A DNA stretch of 64,000 nucleotides from NCBI GenBank assembly GCA_020722065.1, contig DYLK01000004.1, positions 1 to 64,000 of the forward strand, in the 5' to 3' direction. The DNA is from Melioribacter roseus (GTDB lineage: Bacteria; Bacteroidota; Ignavibacteria; Ignavibacteriales; Melioribacteraceae). The translations under genes were made by a program, and so were the position numbers. The notes under the pieces are model-generated. The model saw only the letters and a list, made by a program, of their open reading frames with translations, searched no databases and was not told where the DNA came from. Below, piece after piece: positions 45,524 to 54,019 of this stretch (positions are counted from its first letter, which is position 1; every line of letters starts with the position of its first letter).

Positions 45524-46960
45524 ATGAAAAAAATATTAATAATTGCACTTTTAGTCTCCTCAATTTCATCTTTTGCACAAATTGGTGGAGCCACTTCAAT
45601 TAACGACCCAATTTCTTCTTCGATGGGAAATACATCTGTTGCCAACTCGCGAGGAGCTTATGCAATTTACAGAAATCCTGCAAATCTTGCATTTTCCGAT
45701 AGTGGTTCAGTTGAAGCAACTTTCTTTTTAGCATTGCCAAACATTGCCTTTTCTGCTGAAAATAGTATTATGACTCTCGAAAATTACAACTACTATTTTG
45801 GTGGTGTCGAAGTGAACGGTCAAACTCAAGGAAGATATTTAACAGAATCTGACAAAGCTAATTTAATTTCACTTTTTGAAGACGGTGGAAATGTTAGTAT
45901 GCAAACATCCTATAAATATTTAACTGCAGTTTATACACCAAACAAGAAAATTGGAACTTTCGGATTTAGCATAAGTGACCAAATTTCTGGTCTATTCAGT
46001 TTTCCAAAAGGAGCCGTTGATTTGGTCCTTAACGGAAACGTTGTTGGTAAATATTATGATTTTAACGATGCGAATGCAGATTTTAACTATTTAAGAGATT
46101 ATTCTTTTTCTTATGCTCGTGATTTTTCTGATGTGATTAAAACTCCACTTGAGCATATAAATGTTGGAATTAGCTTAAAATATGTCCAAGGTTTTGCAAC
46201 ATTTCAGACACAAAAAATTTCTACTTCAATAGTTACAAATGAAGATAATTCAATAGATATTGATGGGCATTTTATGGCACAATCAGCATTTTCTTCTGAT
46301 TTTGGAGTTACTTATGATTTTGATTCTACACAAACAAATTCTAAATTTTCTATAAATTCACCATTTTTAACACCCGCTGGTAGCGGTTTTGGACTGGATT
46401 TTGGTGCGTCTGCTCAATGGAAATATCTAACAGTTGGTTTTTCAATTACAAATATTGGTAGTGTAACTTGGACCAAAAATGCAGCTCAATATAATTCAGA
46501 TGTTGCTTTTGTTATTGAAGATATAACTGATGAAAAGGCACTTGATTCTTTGGCTGATATGGCAAAAGCTGATGGAAAATACATAAGTAGTTTTTCAACC
46601 GATTTACCAACTACTCTCAGATTTGGGGCTTCACTTCAAGTAGATGAATTAGTTGCTAATTTCCCTGGCAAGATGGTTATTGCTACAGATATTATTCAAG
46701 GATTTAATCGAAAATCAACCAATTCTGAATCTTTGGGAATGGGAATTGGTTTAGAATGGCGACCTTTCCAAGCTTGGCCAATAATGACTGGTTTAGCATT
46801 TGGTAACGAAAGACCTTCAGTTGCTTGGACTTTCGGGACTGGATTTGACACAGGTGTTTTTGAGATGATATTTGCATTAAATAATTTTAACGATATGTTA
46901 AATGGAAATCAAGCTCAAGTACTTAGTATTAATTTTGGTTCAAGGTGGAAATTCAATTGA
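45524..46960 (+). CDS. DUF5723-like outer-membrane protein (PorV-related fold)
   Basis: The 478-residue protein has a signal peptide (MKKILIIALLVSSISSFAQ) and starts the mature part with GGATSINDPISSSMGNTSVANSRGAYAIYRNPANLAF, the motif shared by FadL/PorV-like barrels and DUF5723 proteins of the Bacteroidota group. Many strands follow, and the end SINFGSRWKFN carries an aromatic C-terminus suitable for barrel assembly. PorV-like proteins assist type IX secretion, but this one is more divergent and its role is open. It is co-transcribed with the lipoprotein upstream. Confidence 0.75.
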   Translation: MKKILIIALLVSSISSFAQIGGATSINDPISSSMGNTSVANSRGAYAIYRNPANLAFSDSGSVEATFFLALPNIAFSAENSIMTLENYNYYFGGVEVNGQTQGRYLTESDKANLISLFEDGGNVSMQTSYKYLTAVYTPNKKIGTFGFSISDQISGLFSFPKGAVDLVLNGNVVGKYYDFNDANADFNYLRDYSFSYARDFSDVIKTPLEHINVGISLKYVQGFATFQTQKISTSIVTNEDNSIDIDGHFMAQSAFSSDFGVTYDFDSTQTNSKFSINSPFLTPAGSGFGLDFGASAQWKYLTVGFSITNIGSVTWTKNAAQYNSDVAFVIEDITDEKALDSLADMAKADGKYISSFSTDLPTTLRFGASLQVDELVANFPGKMVIATDIIQGFNRKSTNSESLGMGIGLEWRPFQAWPIMTGLAFGNERPSVAWTFGTGFDTGVFEMIFALNNFNDMLNGNQAQVLSINFGSRWKFN

Positions 46961-46970
46961 TAATTTTATT

Positions 46971-46998
46971 CAAAGGGCGGTAAAATTGCCGTCCTTTG
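46971..46998. terminator. Bidirectional terminator
   Basis: CAAAGGGCGGT, an AAAATT loop and GCCGTCCTTTG form a stem of about ten pairs between the convergent outer-membrane protein and uvrA genes. Confidence 0.75.
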
Positions 46999-47000
46999 TC

Positions 47001-49757
47001 TTATCCAAATAATATTGGTCTTAAAAATTTTCCTGTTACTGAATTTTCATTCAATGCTATTTGTTCAGGAGTTCCAACCGCAACAATTTTTCCTCCATTA
47101 ATTCCAGCCCCTGGTCCCATATCAATTATATAATCAGCGACTTTAATTATTTCAAGGTTGTGTTCAATAATTAAGATTGAATTATTCTTTTTAAGCAACA
47201 TTTCAAAACTATCAATTAATTTCTGAATGTCGTGAAAATGTAAGCCAGTAGTTGGTTCATCAAAAAGGAAGAGAGTGCGATTTTTTGAATTCTGATTAGC
47301 CAAATGGGATGCAAGTTTCACTCTTTGTGCTTCTCCGCCAGAAAGTGTATTTGAAGGTTGACCAAGTTTAATGTAACCCAAACCAACATCTTGCAATGCT
47401 GTTAAATATTTCATTATTTTGCTGTTTTCATAAAATAATTCGCATGCTTGGTCGGTTGTCATTTCTAAAACTTCTACAATATTTTTCCCTTTATAAGTAA
47501 CGTCTCTAATTTCCTTTTTAAAACGTGTTCCTCCACAATCTTCACATTCAAGATATAAATCTGCTAAAAATTGCATTTCAATTTTAACGAAACCTTCACC
47601 TTTGCAAGTATCACATCTTCCGCCATCGACGTTAAATGAGAAAGAACCAGGTTTGTAGCCGCGTGCTTTGGCAAGGTGAGTTGAGGAAAACAAATCGCGA
47701 ATTAAATCAAAACCTTTTACATAACTTATTGGATTAGAACGAGGCGATTTTCCTATCGGTGATTGATCGACAATTTCAATTGCGTCAATGTTTTTCCAGC
47801 CAATAATTTCATCACAATTTGAAATTGAAGAGAAATTTCCTGTAAAAAGATGTTCTAAGTTTTTTGCTAAAATTTCATTTACTAATGTACTTTTCCCCGA
47901 ACCGCTAATTCCTGAAACAACAACCATTTTATTTAATGGAATTTCAACATTAAGATTTCTGATATTATTCATTCGAGCGTTTTTTATCTCGAGTTGAACA
48001 GTTTTTTCTGTTCTTCGTTGTGTTGGAATTGGGATTTTTTCCTTTCCAGAAAGATATTTTCCTGTCAAGGAATTGTCATCAATCATCAATTCAGAATAAG
48101 TTCCACTGGCAATAATTTCGCCACCGTTTGTTCCAGCAAGCGGTCCCATATCAAAAATATAATCTGATGATTTCATTATTTCTGGGTCGTGTTCAACTAC
48201 TATTACCGTATTTCCCAAATCACGAAGCGATTTCATAATTTTTATCAATTTTTCATTATCCGAAGGATGAAGTCCAATACTTGGTTCATCCAAAACGTAT
48301 AATGTGCCAACAAGAGCAGAGCCAAGCGAAGTTGCTAAATTTATTCTTTGTGATTCACCACCGGAAAGTGTGGAACTTAATCTATCTAAAGTTAAATAGC
48401 CCAAACCAACTTCGCATAAAAATGTCAACCTTTTTCTTATTTCCTCAAGAATTTGCCCAGCAACTTTTTCTTCATACTCTGATAATTGAATTGAATCAAA
48501 AAAATTCTTCGCATTTTCTATTGTCATTGAAACAATTTTATCAATCGATAAATTCCCAACTTCCACTTGCAACGCTTCTCGTCTTAATCTTGAGCCTTTG
48601 CAAGCTGAACATTTATGATAACCACGATATTTACTAAGCATTATGCGAATGTGCATTTTGTAAGTATTTTCTTCTAAAATTTTAAAGAATTTATTTATAC
48701 CAATAAAATCATCAAATCCATTTTCAATCAAATTTATTTGCGAATCCGATAATTCACGCCAAGGAATATCTGTTGGAATTTTTCTGTTTTTTGCTTTTCG
48801 AATCAAATCACGTAGATGTATGCTAAATTTTTCGCCTCGCCAAGGTGCAATTGCTCCGTTTATAATCGAAAGTTCAGGATTTGGAACAATTAAATCCATA
48901 TCATAACCCATTGTTTTTCCAAAACCTTGACAAACGGGACAAGCACCAAACGGATTATTAAACGAAAAAAATCTCGGTTCTGGTTCTTCGTAAGTTATTC
49001 CACAACATTCAAATAGGTTAGAAAAATCTTTAATTTCTGAATTTTCGGCGTTAATTACGGTTATTCTTCCTTCGCCTTCTTTGAATGCAGCTTCTATTGA
49101 ATCGCTAAGTCGTTCTCGCAAATTTGTTTCAATTTTAAATCTATCTAATACAACAAAGAGTTTTTTTTCTTTAATTAAATTCGGTTTTTCGTTCAAATCC
49201 CAAATTTTTCCATCTTGCCAAACTCTAAAAAATCCTTTTCTGCGAAGTAATTCAAGTTCAAATTGAAAATCAAAATCTTTGTGAAGATGAAATGGAAATG
49301 CTAAATAATATTTATCGGATGAAACTTTGTTTTCCAACCAATTTATTACGGTTGTTACCGTATCTTTTTTCACTTCGTTTCCACAACTAAAACAAATAGT
49401 TTTGCCAATTCTTGCAAAAAGCAAGCGAATGTAATCATATATTTCTGTGGTTGTTGCAACTGTTGAACGCGGGTTACGCGAAGGTGTATTTTGCTCTATT
49501 GCTACTGATGGACAAATTCCTGTAATCGATTCAACATCAGCTTTGTTCATTCTATTTAAGAATTGGCGAGCATAAGAAGATAAACTTTCCATATATCTTC
49601 TTTGTCCTTCTGCATAAATTGTATCAAAAACAAGCGAAGATTTTCCACTTCCACTAACTCCTGTAAAAACTATCAATTTTTCACGCGGAATATCAAAAGT
49701 TAGATTTTTCAAGTTGTGGGTTTTAGCACCAATAATTTTGATTGATTTTTCTTGCAT
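47001..49757 (-). CDS. uvrA: Excinuclease ABC subunit A
   Basis: The 918-residue ATPase detects DNA damage with UvrB. Both ABC modules are present: Walker A TGVSGSGKSSLVFDT and SGISGSGKSTLVNE, signatures LSGGESQRI and LSGGEAQRV, and zinc fingers with CFSCG, CPVCQGFG, CSACKG and CDTCKGEGF...CEDCGG. The start at 49757 (MQEKSIKIIGAKTHNL) follows AAGG and is preferred to a frame 11 codons longer. Length is standard. Confidence 0.97.
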   Translation of the reverse strand: MQEKSIKIIGAKTHNLKNLTFDIPREKLIVFTGVSGSGKSSLVFDTIYAEGQRRYMESLSSYARQFLNRMNKADVESITGICPSVAIEQNTPSRNPRSTVATTTEIYDYIRLLFARIGKTICFSCGNEVKKDTVTTVINWLENKVSSDKYYLAFPFHLHKDFDFQFELELLRRKGFFRVWQDGKIWDLNEKPNLIKEKKLFVVLDRFKIETNLRERLSDSIEAAFKEGEGRITVINAENSEIKDFSNLFECCGITYEEPEPRFFSFNNPFGACPVCQGFGKTMGYDMDLIVPNPELSIINGAIAPWRGEKFSIHLRDLIRKAKNRKIPTDIPWRELSDSQINLIENGFDDFIGINKFFKILEENTYKMHIRIMLSKYRGYHKCSACKGSRLRREALQVEVGNLSIDKIVSMTIENAKNFFDSIQLSEYEEKVAGQILEEIRKRLTFLCEVGLGYLTLDRLSSTLSGGESQRINLATSLGSALVGTLYVLDEPSIGLHPSDNEKLIKIMKSLRDLGNTVIVVEHDPEIMKSSDYIFDMGPLAGTNGGEIIASGTYSELMIDDNSLTGKYLSGKEKIPIPTQRRTEKTVQLEIKNARMNNIRNLNVEIPLNKMVVVSGISGSGKSTLVNEILAKNLEHLFTGNFSSISNCDEIIGWKNIDAIEIVDQSPIGKSPRSNPISYVKGFDLIRDLFSSTHLAKARGYKPGSFSFNVDGGRCDTCKGEGFVKIEMQFLADLYLECEDCGGTRFKKEIRDVTYKGKNIVEVLEMTTDQACELFYENSKIMKYLTALQDVGLGYIKLGQPSNTLSGGEAQRVKLASHLANQNSKNRTLFLFDEPTTGLHFHDIQKLIDSFEMLLKKNNSILIIEHNLEIIKVADYIIDMGPGAGINGGKIVAVGTPEQIALNENSVTGKFLRPILFG

Positions 49758-49865
49758 TATTACCTTAAAAAATGAGTTGAAATTTATCAAATAAAAAGTT
49801 TGGGAAAATTGATTTCAATTAAAATTTTTCTTTTTTATTTATGAATAATTCACTACAATTAAATA

Positions 49866-50390
49866 ATGAAATTTGACACAATAAATATTAACCTTTCAAA
49901 TTCAACAGCAAAATCATTAAACTCAAGATTGTTGCCAATAGTTACAAAAAAAGGGAAAGAAACTCAATATTCTTCGTTATCTTCTAACTATTCGAAATAT
50001 TCAAACATTTCGTATTCATTAAATGGGAATAACCTTGTAGATACAGTTGAGATTTCGGAAACAGCTAAATTTTATGCTGAAAAAATTGAACAAACCCACT
50101 TCCAACAAAATTCACCTGCAATTTCAAAACAAAATATCGATAGTCCAATTTTCGAACGATTGAATAAGCAATTTGTTTATGAAAAAGTCAAAAATCGAAA
50201 GATTTCTGATAAGGAAGCGAAAAAATGGTCTGCTGCAAATTATGTTAAAAATTATAAATCTGGATTTAGTATTTCGGGAGTTGAATTTAACGCATCCAAA
50301 GTCGCTCAAACAGAAAATGATAGAATTAGAAACTACTACGAAAAAGAATTTGTTCGAGATCCTGGCACACTTGTAAATATTACTTTATGA
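49866..50390 (+). CDS. Hypothetical protein, 174 residues
   Basis: A soluble Ser/Asn/Lys-rich protein with a disordered-looking N-terminal half, a segment NLVDTVEISETAKFYAEKIEQ (about residues 56-76) and a charged helical half (FERLNKQFVYEKVKNRKISDKEAKKW). The D-x-V-x-I/L-S-x-x-A pattern recalls the short motif of FlgM-type anti-sigma factors and some flagellar-associated small proteins, but the rest does not. No signal peptide or membrane segment. It lies 49 bases before the first kinase gene and may belong to that locus. Function unknown. Confidence 0.6.
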   Translation: MKFDTININLSNSTAKSLNSRLLPIVTKKGKETQYSSLSSNYSKYSNISYSLNGNNLVDTVEISETAKFYAEKIEQTHFQQNSPAISKQNIDSPIFERLNKQFVYEKVKNRKISDKEAKKWSAANYVKNYKSGFSISGVEFNASKVAQTENDRIRNYYEKEFVRDPGTLVNITL

Positions 50391-50439
50391 TATTTACTTT
50401 TATTTGTTTGTATTATTTATAAAAAGGATTTTTGTAAAA

Positions 50440-53235
50440 ATGAGTAAAAGTGAACCGCTAAATAATATCGAAAAACTTATTGAAGAATTGAACAAAGAAA
50501 AAGTCCTAACAAAAAAAGATCTAATAACCGAATTATCCCAGATTAAAGAAAAAATAAGCAAAATCGAAGAAACTGCGGAAGCAAAATATTCAGATATTTT
50601 CAATTCTGTAATAGATGGAATTTTTTATTTTGATTCAAATGGAACAATCCAAGTTGTTAATTCAGCTTTTAGAGATTTAACTGGATTAAGTAATGGAGAA
50701 CTTGAGGGAAATAATCTATTTAGTATAATTTCAAAATATACGGAATTTACAGAGGCAGAAAAACTAAATCAATTTTTTAGAAAAGTACTAACAGAAAATA
50801 TAAATGAAGAAATCCAATTCACTTTTAATGGAAAAGTGTTAAAGGCAAAAGTTTCAAAATCGCAGTCATCAGAAAATTTTACAGCAATAGTTTTTGATAT
50901 TACAGAAAAACTTGCAGATAAAATAAAATTGCAAGAAAGCGAAGCTTACAACAAAATTTTGTTTGAGGATTCTAAAATTCCCTTAGTAGTAATTGATGCC
51001 TCAACTAACAAATTTGTAGATCTCAACGATTCCGCATTACATATTTACGGTTATTCAAACAAAACTGAAGTACTTGGGAAAACACCAGCAGATGTTTCAA
51101 CACCAACACAATATAATGGAGAAATATCAAGATTAGCTGCAGAAAAGCAAATTGAAAAAGCATTAAAATTTGGAGAAATTGTATTTGAATGGCGACATCA
51201 GAACCCAGATGGAAAAATTTGGGATGCTGAAGTAAATTTGATGAAATTTACATTTCGTGGGAAAGAATATCTTCAATTTTCCCTTTTGGATATTACCCAA
51301 AGAAAAATTGCTCATGATTTATTAATTACAAGCGAAGAAAATTACAGACAACTTGTAGAACTTGCACCAGATGCAATAGTTGTACATTCAAATGGGAAAT
51401 TTGTATATGTAAATAATTCGGCAGTTAAAATTATTGGTGCTAATTCAAAAGAAGATTTAATAGGCAAGTCAGTTCTTTCAATTGTGCACCCTGACTCAGT
51501 TCACTTAGCTCGCGAAAGAATAATGAAAATTATGCAAACAGGAGAAGCAGTTGAACTTGTCGAAGAAAAATTGATAAAATTTGACGGAACCAACATTTTT
51601 ACGGAAATTGTTGCAGCTCCATTAATTTATAATGGACAACATTCAATAATCACTATTGTTCGCGATATCACTGAACATAAAAATGCAATAAACAAACTTC
51701 AATCTAGCGAAAAAAAATATCGGGAACTCTCAAATTTAATGAGATTAATGACAGATAATATGCCCGATATGCTTTGGGCAAAAGACCTAAACAAAAACTA
51801 TATTTTTGTAAACAAAGCAGTTTGTGAAAACTTGCTAAATGCAACTGATGTGGAAGAACCAATTGGTAAAAACGATTTATTTTTCGCTCGTCGTGAAAGA
51901 GAATCTCATCCAGAAAATCCAAATTGGCACACATTTGGAGAATTGTGCCAAAATACTGACGATGAAACACTAATTGCTAAAAAGGCACTACAATTTGATG
52001 AATTTGGGAATGTTAAAGGTGAATTCCTATTTCTTGATGTTCACAAATCTCCATTAATTGATGAGAACGGAAATATTATTGGTGTTGTTGGTTCGGCAAG
52101 AGATATTACAGAAAAGCAAAGAATTTATGAAAAATTAACTGAAAATGAAAAACTTTTCCGCTCAATCTCAAATCTAACTTCCGATTATCTTTTCTATACA
52201 AAAGTAGATGAAAACAAAAAACCTCATCTATTTTGGGTTTCGGAGAATTTTAGCAAAATTTCAGGTTATACAATTGAAGAATTTATTCAAATTGGAGGAT
52301 GGCAAAAAACAATTCTTCCAGAAGATTTGCCAATTGATCAAAAAGCTTTTAATGATTTATTGGGAAATAAGTCGGTTGAAGTTGAATTAAGACTAATTCA
52401 CAAAAATGGAAATATAATTTGGGTGAAAAGTTACGGTTCTCCAATTTGGGACGAAAAAAATAGTCGTCTCGAAGGAATTGTTGGCGCTGTTCAAGATATT
52501 ACTGAAAAAAAACATTTCTTAAATCAAATAATAGAAGCCAAAGAAAAAGCAGAAGTGTCTGAGAAAATAAAGACAGAATTTCTGAGTCAAATGTCGCACG
52601 AAATCAGAAGCCCACTTAATGTTGTTTTAAGTTACATATCAATTCTTCAAGAAATATTTGGGGAAAATGCTGACGAAGATGTTCAAAAGGCATTTGCAAG
52701 TATCGATTCAGCAAGCAGAAGAATAATCAGAACAATTGATTTGATTTTGAATATGACAGATTTACAGCTTGGAACTTATGAACCAACTTTCACAAAATTT
52801 GATTATGTAAAAATTCTAAAAGCAATTTTAGGGGAATATCAGCAGAGTGCAAAAGTGAAAAAACTTGATTTAATTTTGGAAATAAATGGGAAAGAAACAG
52901 AAATATATTCTGACGATTATGCATTTCTTCATATAATTACGAATCTTGTAGATAATGCAGTAAAATACACAAAAGAAGGCAGTGTCAAAATCATATCAAC
53001 AAAATTAGAAGATAAATTAAAAATCGAAGTAGTTGACACTGGAATAGGAATGACTGAGGAATTTTTGCCGAGACTTTTCACGGCTTTCACGCAAGAGCAA
53101 CAAGGATATCACAGACATTATGAAGGGAATGGTTTGGGAATGGCTTTGATTAAAAAATATTGCGATTTAATACAAGCAGAAATAAAAGTAGAAAGTAAAA
53201 AAGGTAAAGGAACAAAGTTTACTATTATTTTTTAA
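50440..53235 (+). CDS. Multi-PAS sensor histidine kinase (soluble)
   Basis: The 931-residue kinase has no membrane segment. After a short coiled coil come about five PAS domains (roughly residues 40-150, 160-290, 290-410, 425-560, 560-685), several closing with the DIT(E/Q) signature. HisKA follows with the phospho-His in FLSQMSHEIRSPLNVVLS and a HATPase domain with NLVDNAVKYT, VDTGIGM and GNGLGMALIKK. It is the dimerising kinase of a cytoplasmic signal pathway. Its last 233 residues are identical to those of the second kinase 2.8 kb downstream. No response regulator gene is adjacent. The start is the ATG at 50440. Confidence 0.92.
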   Translation: MSKSEPLNNIEKLIEELNKEKVLTKKDLITELSQIKEKISKIEETAEAKYSDIFNSVIDGIFYFDSNGTIQVVNSAFRDLTGLSNGELEGNNLFSIISKYTEFTEAEKLNQFFRKVLTENINEEIQFTFNGKVLKAKVSKSQSSENFTAIVFDITEKLADKIKLQESEAYNKILFEDSKIPLVVIDASTNKFVDLNDSALHIYGYSNKTEVLGKTPADVSTPTQYNGEISRLAAEKQIEKALKFGEIVFEWRHQNPDGKIWDAEVNLMKFTFRGKEYLQFSLLDITQRKIAHDLLITSEENYRQLVELAPDAIVVHSNGKFVYVNNSAVKIIGANSKEDLIGKSVLSIVHPDSVHLARERIMKIMQTGEAVELVEEKLIKFDGTNIFTEIVAAPLIYNGQHSIITIVRDITEHKNAINKLQSSEKKYRELSNLMRLMTDNMPDMLWAKDLNKNYIFVNKAVCENLLNATDVEEPIGKNDLFFARRERESHPENPNWHTFGELCQNTDDETLIAKKALQFDEFGNVKGEFLFLDVHKSPLIDENGNIIGVVGSARDITEKQRIYEKLTENEKLFRSISNLTSDYLFYTKVDENKKPHLFWVSENFSKISGYTIEEFIQIGGWQKTILPEDLPIDQKAFNDLLGNKSVEVELRLIHKNGNIIWVKSYGSPIWDEKNSRLEGIVGAVQDITEKKHFLNQIIEAKEKAEVSEKIKTEFLSQMSHEIRSPLNVVLSYISILQEIFGENADEDVQKAFASIDSASRRIIRTIDLILNMTDLQLGTYEPTFTKFDYVKILKAILGEYQQSAKVKKLDLILEINGKETEIYSDDYAFLHIITNLVDNAVKYTKEGSVKIISTKLEDKLKIEVVDTGIGMTEEFLPRLFTAFTQEQQGYHRHYEGNGLGMALIKKYCDLIQAEIKVESKKGKGTKFTIIF
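52535..53232 (+). repeat. 698-bp direct repeat, copy 1 (kinase module)
   Basis: This stretch reads base for base like 55293-55990 in every line compared, with a constant offset of 2758. It begins in the linker before HisKA and stops at the last codon before the stop of the first kinase. Flanking bases differ on both sides. Confidence 0.9.
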
Positions 53236-53255
53236 GTTCAATTTGGAGAACTGCT

Positions 53256-54017
53256 ATGAGTAAGAAATTTCTAATTTGGAGTTTGTTTTTAATATTTTTA
53301 ACTTCTTGTAATAACGAAACAAATGTAAAAAAACAAGAAATATTAATTTATTGCGGAATAACAATGGTAAAACCAATAAGCCAAATTGCGCAAATAATAG
53401 AAAAACAAGAAAATTGTAAAGTTACTATTGCCCAAGGTGGTTCTGAAAATTTATACGAAAGTATTGTAAAATCACAAACTGGGGATTTGTATTTACCAGG
53501 TTCAAAATTGTTTTATGATAATCACTTAAAAGAAGGAATTTTACTTGATTATCAAATTGTCGGATTTAATCAATTGGCTTTGATGGTTCAAAAAGGAAAT
53601 CCTAAAAATATAAAATCAGATGTTATGGAATTACTCAATCCAAAATTAAAAACAATTATAGGAAATTATGAAATTGGAAGTGTTGGAAAAGAAACCAAAA
53701 AGCAGCTCAAAAAGATTGGAATTTATGAGAAAGCCTTCCAAAATGCTGTAAAAATTGCTGCAGATTCACGAGATATGAATAAATATCTAATCAAAAAAGA
53801 AGTTGATCTTATTCTAAATTGGAAAGCAACTGGATTTTTTGAAGATACAAGAAATTTTATTGATGTAATTACTCTTCCAGATTCACTTTTTCCGAAAAAG
53901 CCAATATTAATAACAAAAATTAAATATTCAAAAAATCCTAAACTTGCACAAAAATTTGTAGATTTTGCAGTTTCAGAAAAAGGAAAGGCAATTTTCAAAT
54001 ATTATGGATTTCTATAA
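53256..54017 (+). CDS. Solute-binding lipoprotein (ModA/PBP type II-like)
   Basis: The 253-residue protein has a lipoprotein signal (LFLIFLTSCNNE, Cys about 18) and a type II periplasmic-binding fold: ILIYCGITMVKPISQIAQI, VTIAQGGSENLYESI, TGDLYLPGSKLFYD and FNQLALMVQKGNPKNI, close to ModA-like molybdate/tungstate or phosphate-type oxyanion binding proteins. No transporter permease or ATPase is near. The next gene, a membrane kinase, starts two bases after its stop codon, so it is most likely the ligand-binding partner of that kinase rather than part of an uptake system. Confidence 0.85.
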   Translation: MSKKFLIWSLFLIFLTSCNNETNVKKQEILIYCGITMVKPISQIAQIIEKQENCKVTIAQGGSENLYESIVKSQTGDLYLPGSKLFYDNHLKEGILLDYQIVGFNQLALMVQKGNPKNIKSDVMELLNPKLKTIIGNYEIGSVGKETKKQLKKIGIYEKAFQNAVKIAADSRDMNKYLIKKEVDLILNWKATGFFEDTRNFIDVITLPDSLFPKKPILITKIKYSKNPKLAQKFVDFAVSEKGKAIFKYYGFL

Positions 54018-54019
54018 AA